Shown: positions 63,099-64,000 of the stretch, one piece after another
Layout: each line of letters begins with the position of its first letter
How positions within the stretch are numbered: the first letter of the stretch is position 1
Source of the DNA: Hyphomicrobium sp. CS1BSMeth3
GTDB taxonomy: Bacteria > Pseudomonadota > Alphaproteobacteria > Rhizobiales > Hyphomicrobiaceae
Length of the DNA stretch: 64,000 nt
NCBI RefSeq assembly: GCF_900117415.1
Contig: NZ_FPEI01000006.1
Location: 682,001 to 746,000 of the forward strand
Direction of reading: 5' to 3'
The notes under the pieces: model-generated
What the model was told of the DNA's origin: nothing
Database searches by the model: none
The model's input: only the letters and a program-made list of their open reading frames with translations
Made by a program: the position numbers and the translations under genes

Positions 63099-64000
63099 GC
63101 AGGCCCGCCACGACAGCTCTCGCGACAGCCGCTGATCCTTGGCAACAGGAGGCCGTGCGGCTTGCCAAGGTCTCACGGGCCGCGCCCGACCTGCCGCCGG
63201 ACACGCCGCGGCAATCCTTTGTCATCGAGGATCCGCCCGGCTATGCCGTCGATGCCGTTCTGGACGCACTCCCGGCCTTGTTGCGTTGGGAAACACCATC
63301 CCGCGCGACGGTGCTCATGCCGGGGCGGCTGGACGGTATCGCAAGCTGGTCCGCCTTGGCGGGGACAATCCTCGTGCACGCGCATCGCGCGGGACTTCCC
63401 CACGGCATTGCCGCCGACGTGCTCGAGGCCATGCGCCGCTCCTATGGCGAGGACGCCTTACGCGTCGAAATCGATACGCGCCTCACCGACGCCATCAAGC
63501 AACACGGCCCGCTGGCCCTGATTATCCCCAACATCGACCTCGTCATAGACGGCCTCCCTGTCAGCGACCGGTGGGCCTTCCGCAACGTGCTGCAAAACAC
63601 CGGGCTCTCGCTGATCGGTTCAGCCAGCCCACACTGGCGCCCCGGCCATGAAGAAGCGTTCTACGAGTTCTTCCGTTGGACCCAACCCAAATCACCAACG
63701 GCGGAGCACCGCGCCAGCCTCGCGTCTACGCTGCACCTGTCCAGCCAGGCGCAGTCAACACTCGATCGACTGGCCGCACGGCTCGGGGGGAGACCGGCCC
63801 TCATGGAGATCGGCGCCCTGGCCCTGGCACGTGCTCCAGATGCCTCTCTCGCCGACATCTTACGCAGGGTCGCAGCCGCCCAGCCTGCGCAGCTCCACAT
63901 CGCAATAAGCGCCCTGGCACCACAAACCCGCCAGGTCCTTGCCGCCTGCGCCAGTCTCGAAGGGCCCATCACCTCTTCCTCCATCACGGCCGCGACGGCA
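63095..64000 (+). CDS. ATPase-like protein without recognisable P-loop, third of cluster (partial)
   Basis: Open frame of 302 codons from a GTG at 63095 to the window edge with no stop. A possible Walker-B-like strand PLALIIPNIDLVI lies at about 137-149, followed by a sensor-like SLIGSASPHW. Where the second ATPase has GPRRSGKT this protein reads IEDPPGYAVD, so nucleotide binding is probably lost. It may be a regulatory partner of the coupled ATPase. C-terminal domains lie outside the window. Confidence 0.72.
   Translation, partial: MSRPATTALATAADPWQQEAVRLAKVSRAAPDLPPDTPRQSFVIEDPPGYAVDAVLDALPALLRWETPSRATVLMPGRLDGIASWSALAGTILVHAHRAGLPHGIAADVLEAMRRSYGEDALRVEIDTRLTDAIKQHGPLALIIPNIDLVIDGLPVSDRWAFRNVLQNTGLSLIGSASPHWRPGHEEAFYEFFRWTQPKSPTAEHRASLASTLHLSSQAQSTLDRLAARLGGRPALMEIGALALARAPDASLADILRRVAAAQPAQLHIAISALAPQTRQVLAACASLEGPITSSSITAATA

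Overview
The window is about 64 kb of GC-rich DNA with dense, often overlapping genes. The gene families (ECF sigma/FecR pair, DUF736/S26/DUF3363 mobilization genes, alphaproteobacterial-type outer-membrane barrels and Hint proteins) fit an alphaproteobacterium, probably Hyphomicrobiales. That placement is inferred from gene content only; no rRNA or tRNA gene was seen.

Layout. (1) 1-9271, minus strand: a tightly coupled group-2/3-type capsule cluster. In order of transcription it encodes a one-module KpsC, KpsS, a GT4 glycosyltransferase, KpsM, KpsE, a TPR-GT4-beta-sandwich glycosyltransferase, and an unrecognised protein that runs off the left edge. The ATPase KpsT and the outer-membrane protein KpsD are not in the window. 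(2) 9628-24627, plus strand: two Hint-domain proteins whose last 328 residues are identical at the protein level (1006 bp direct repeat), then a giant (3952 aa) two-partner-secretion adhesin. (3) 24828-31128: a decayed mobile-element segment with a frameshifted DUF6499/DUF2285 gene, an XRE regulator with nested palindromes, DUF736, an AlpA-like protein, a TraF-type S26 peptidase, a DUF3363 relaxase and an IS5-type fragment. It separates the adhesin from the rest of its apparent locus. (4) 31179-47388: an outer-membrane energising and signalling locus. It holds several TonB-type proteins (one with an STN sensor domain), an ECF sigma factor, FecR, an OMP barrel, the TpsB transporter, an ExbB fused to DUF2341/LamG-like periplasmic domains, ExbD, a second complete TonB, a porin, a coiled-coil secreted protein, a parvulin, YbjN and further small secreted proteins. 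(5) 47452-56804: phosphate and nucleotide enzymes and housekeeping-like genes (EEP nuclease/phosphatase, Tat-exported PhoD, an odd pyruvate kinase, CYTH-CHAD protein, arginase-family protein, methyltransferase), with sigma-factor remnants. (6) 56939-64000: a defence-like end with DUF2971, an RloC-like AAA/HEPN anticodon-nuclease candidate, and three consecutive ATPase-type genes, the last cut by the window edge and lacking a recognisable P-loop. A 15-bp periodic repeat lies between the first two ATPase genes.

How the genes may work together (inference): FecI/FecR plus the STN-TonB protein would sense envelope state and control the adhesin locus. TpsB exports the giant adhesin. The dedicated ExbB-ExbD-TonB set and the parvulin/YbjN/coiled-coil proteins would energise or chaperone this surface system, beside a capsule operon that shapes the same surface. 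The strongest candidates for an undescribed system are the TonB/ExbBD-linked two-partner secretion locus, the STN-TonB fusion, and the right-end ATPase cluster with its 15-bp repeats.
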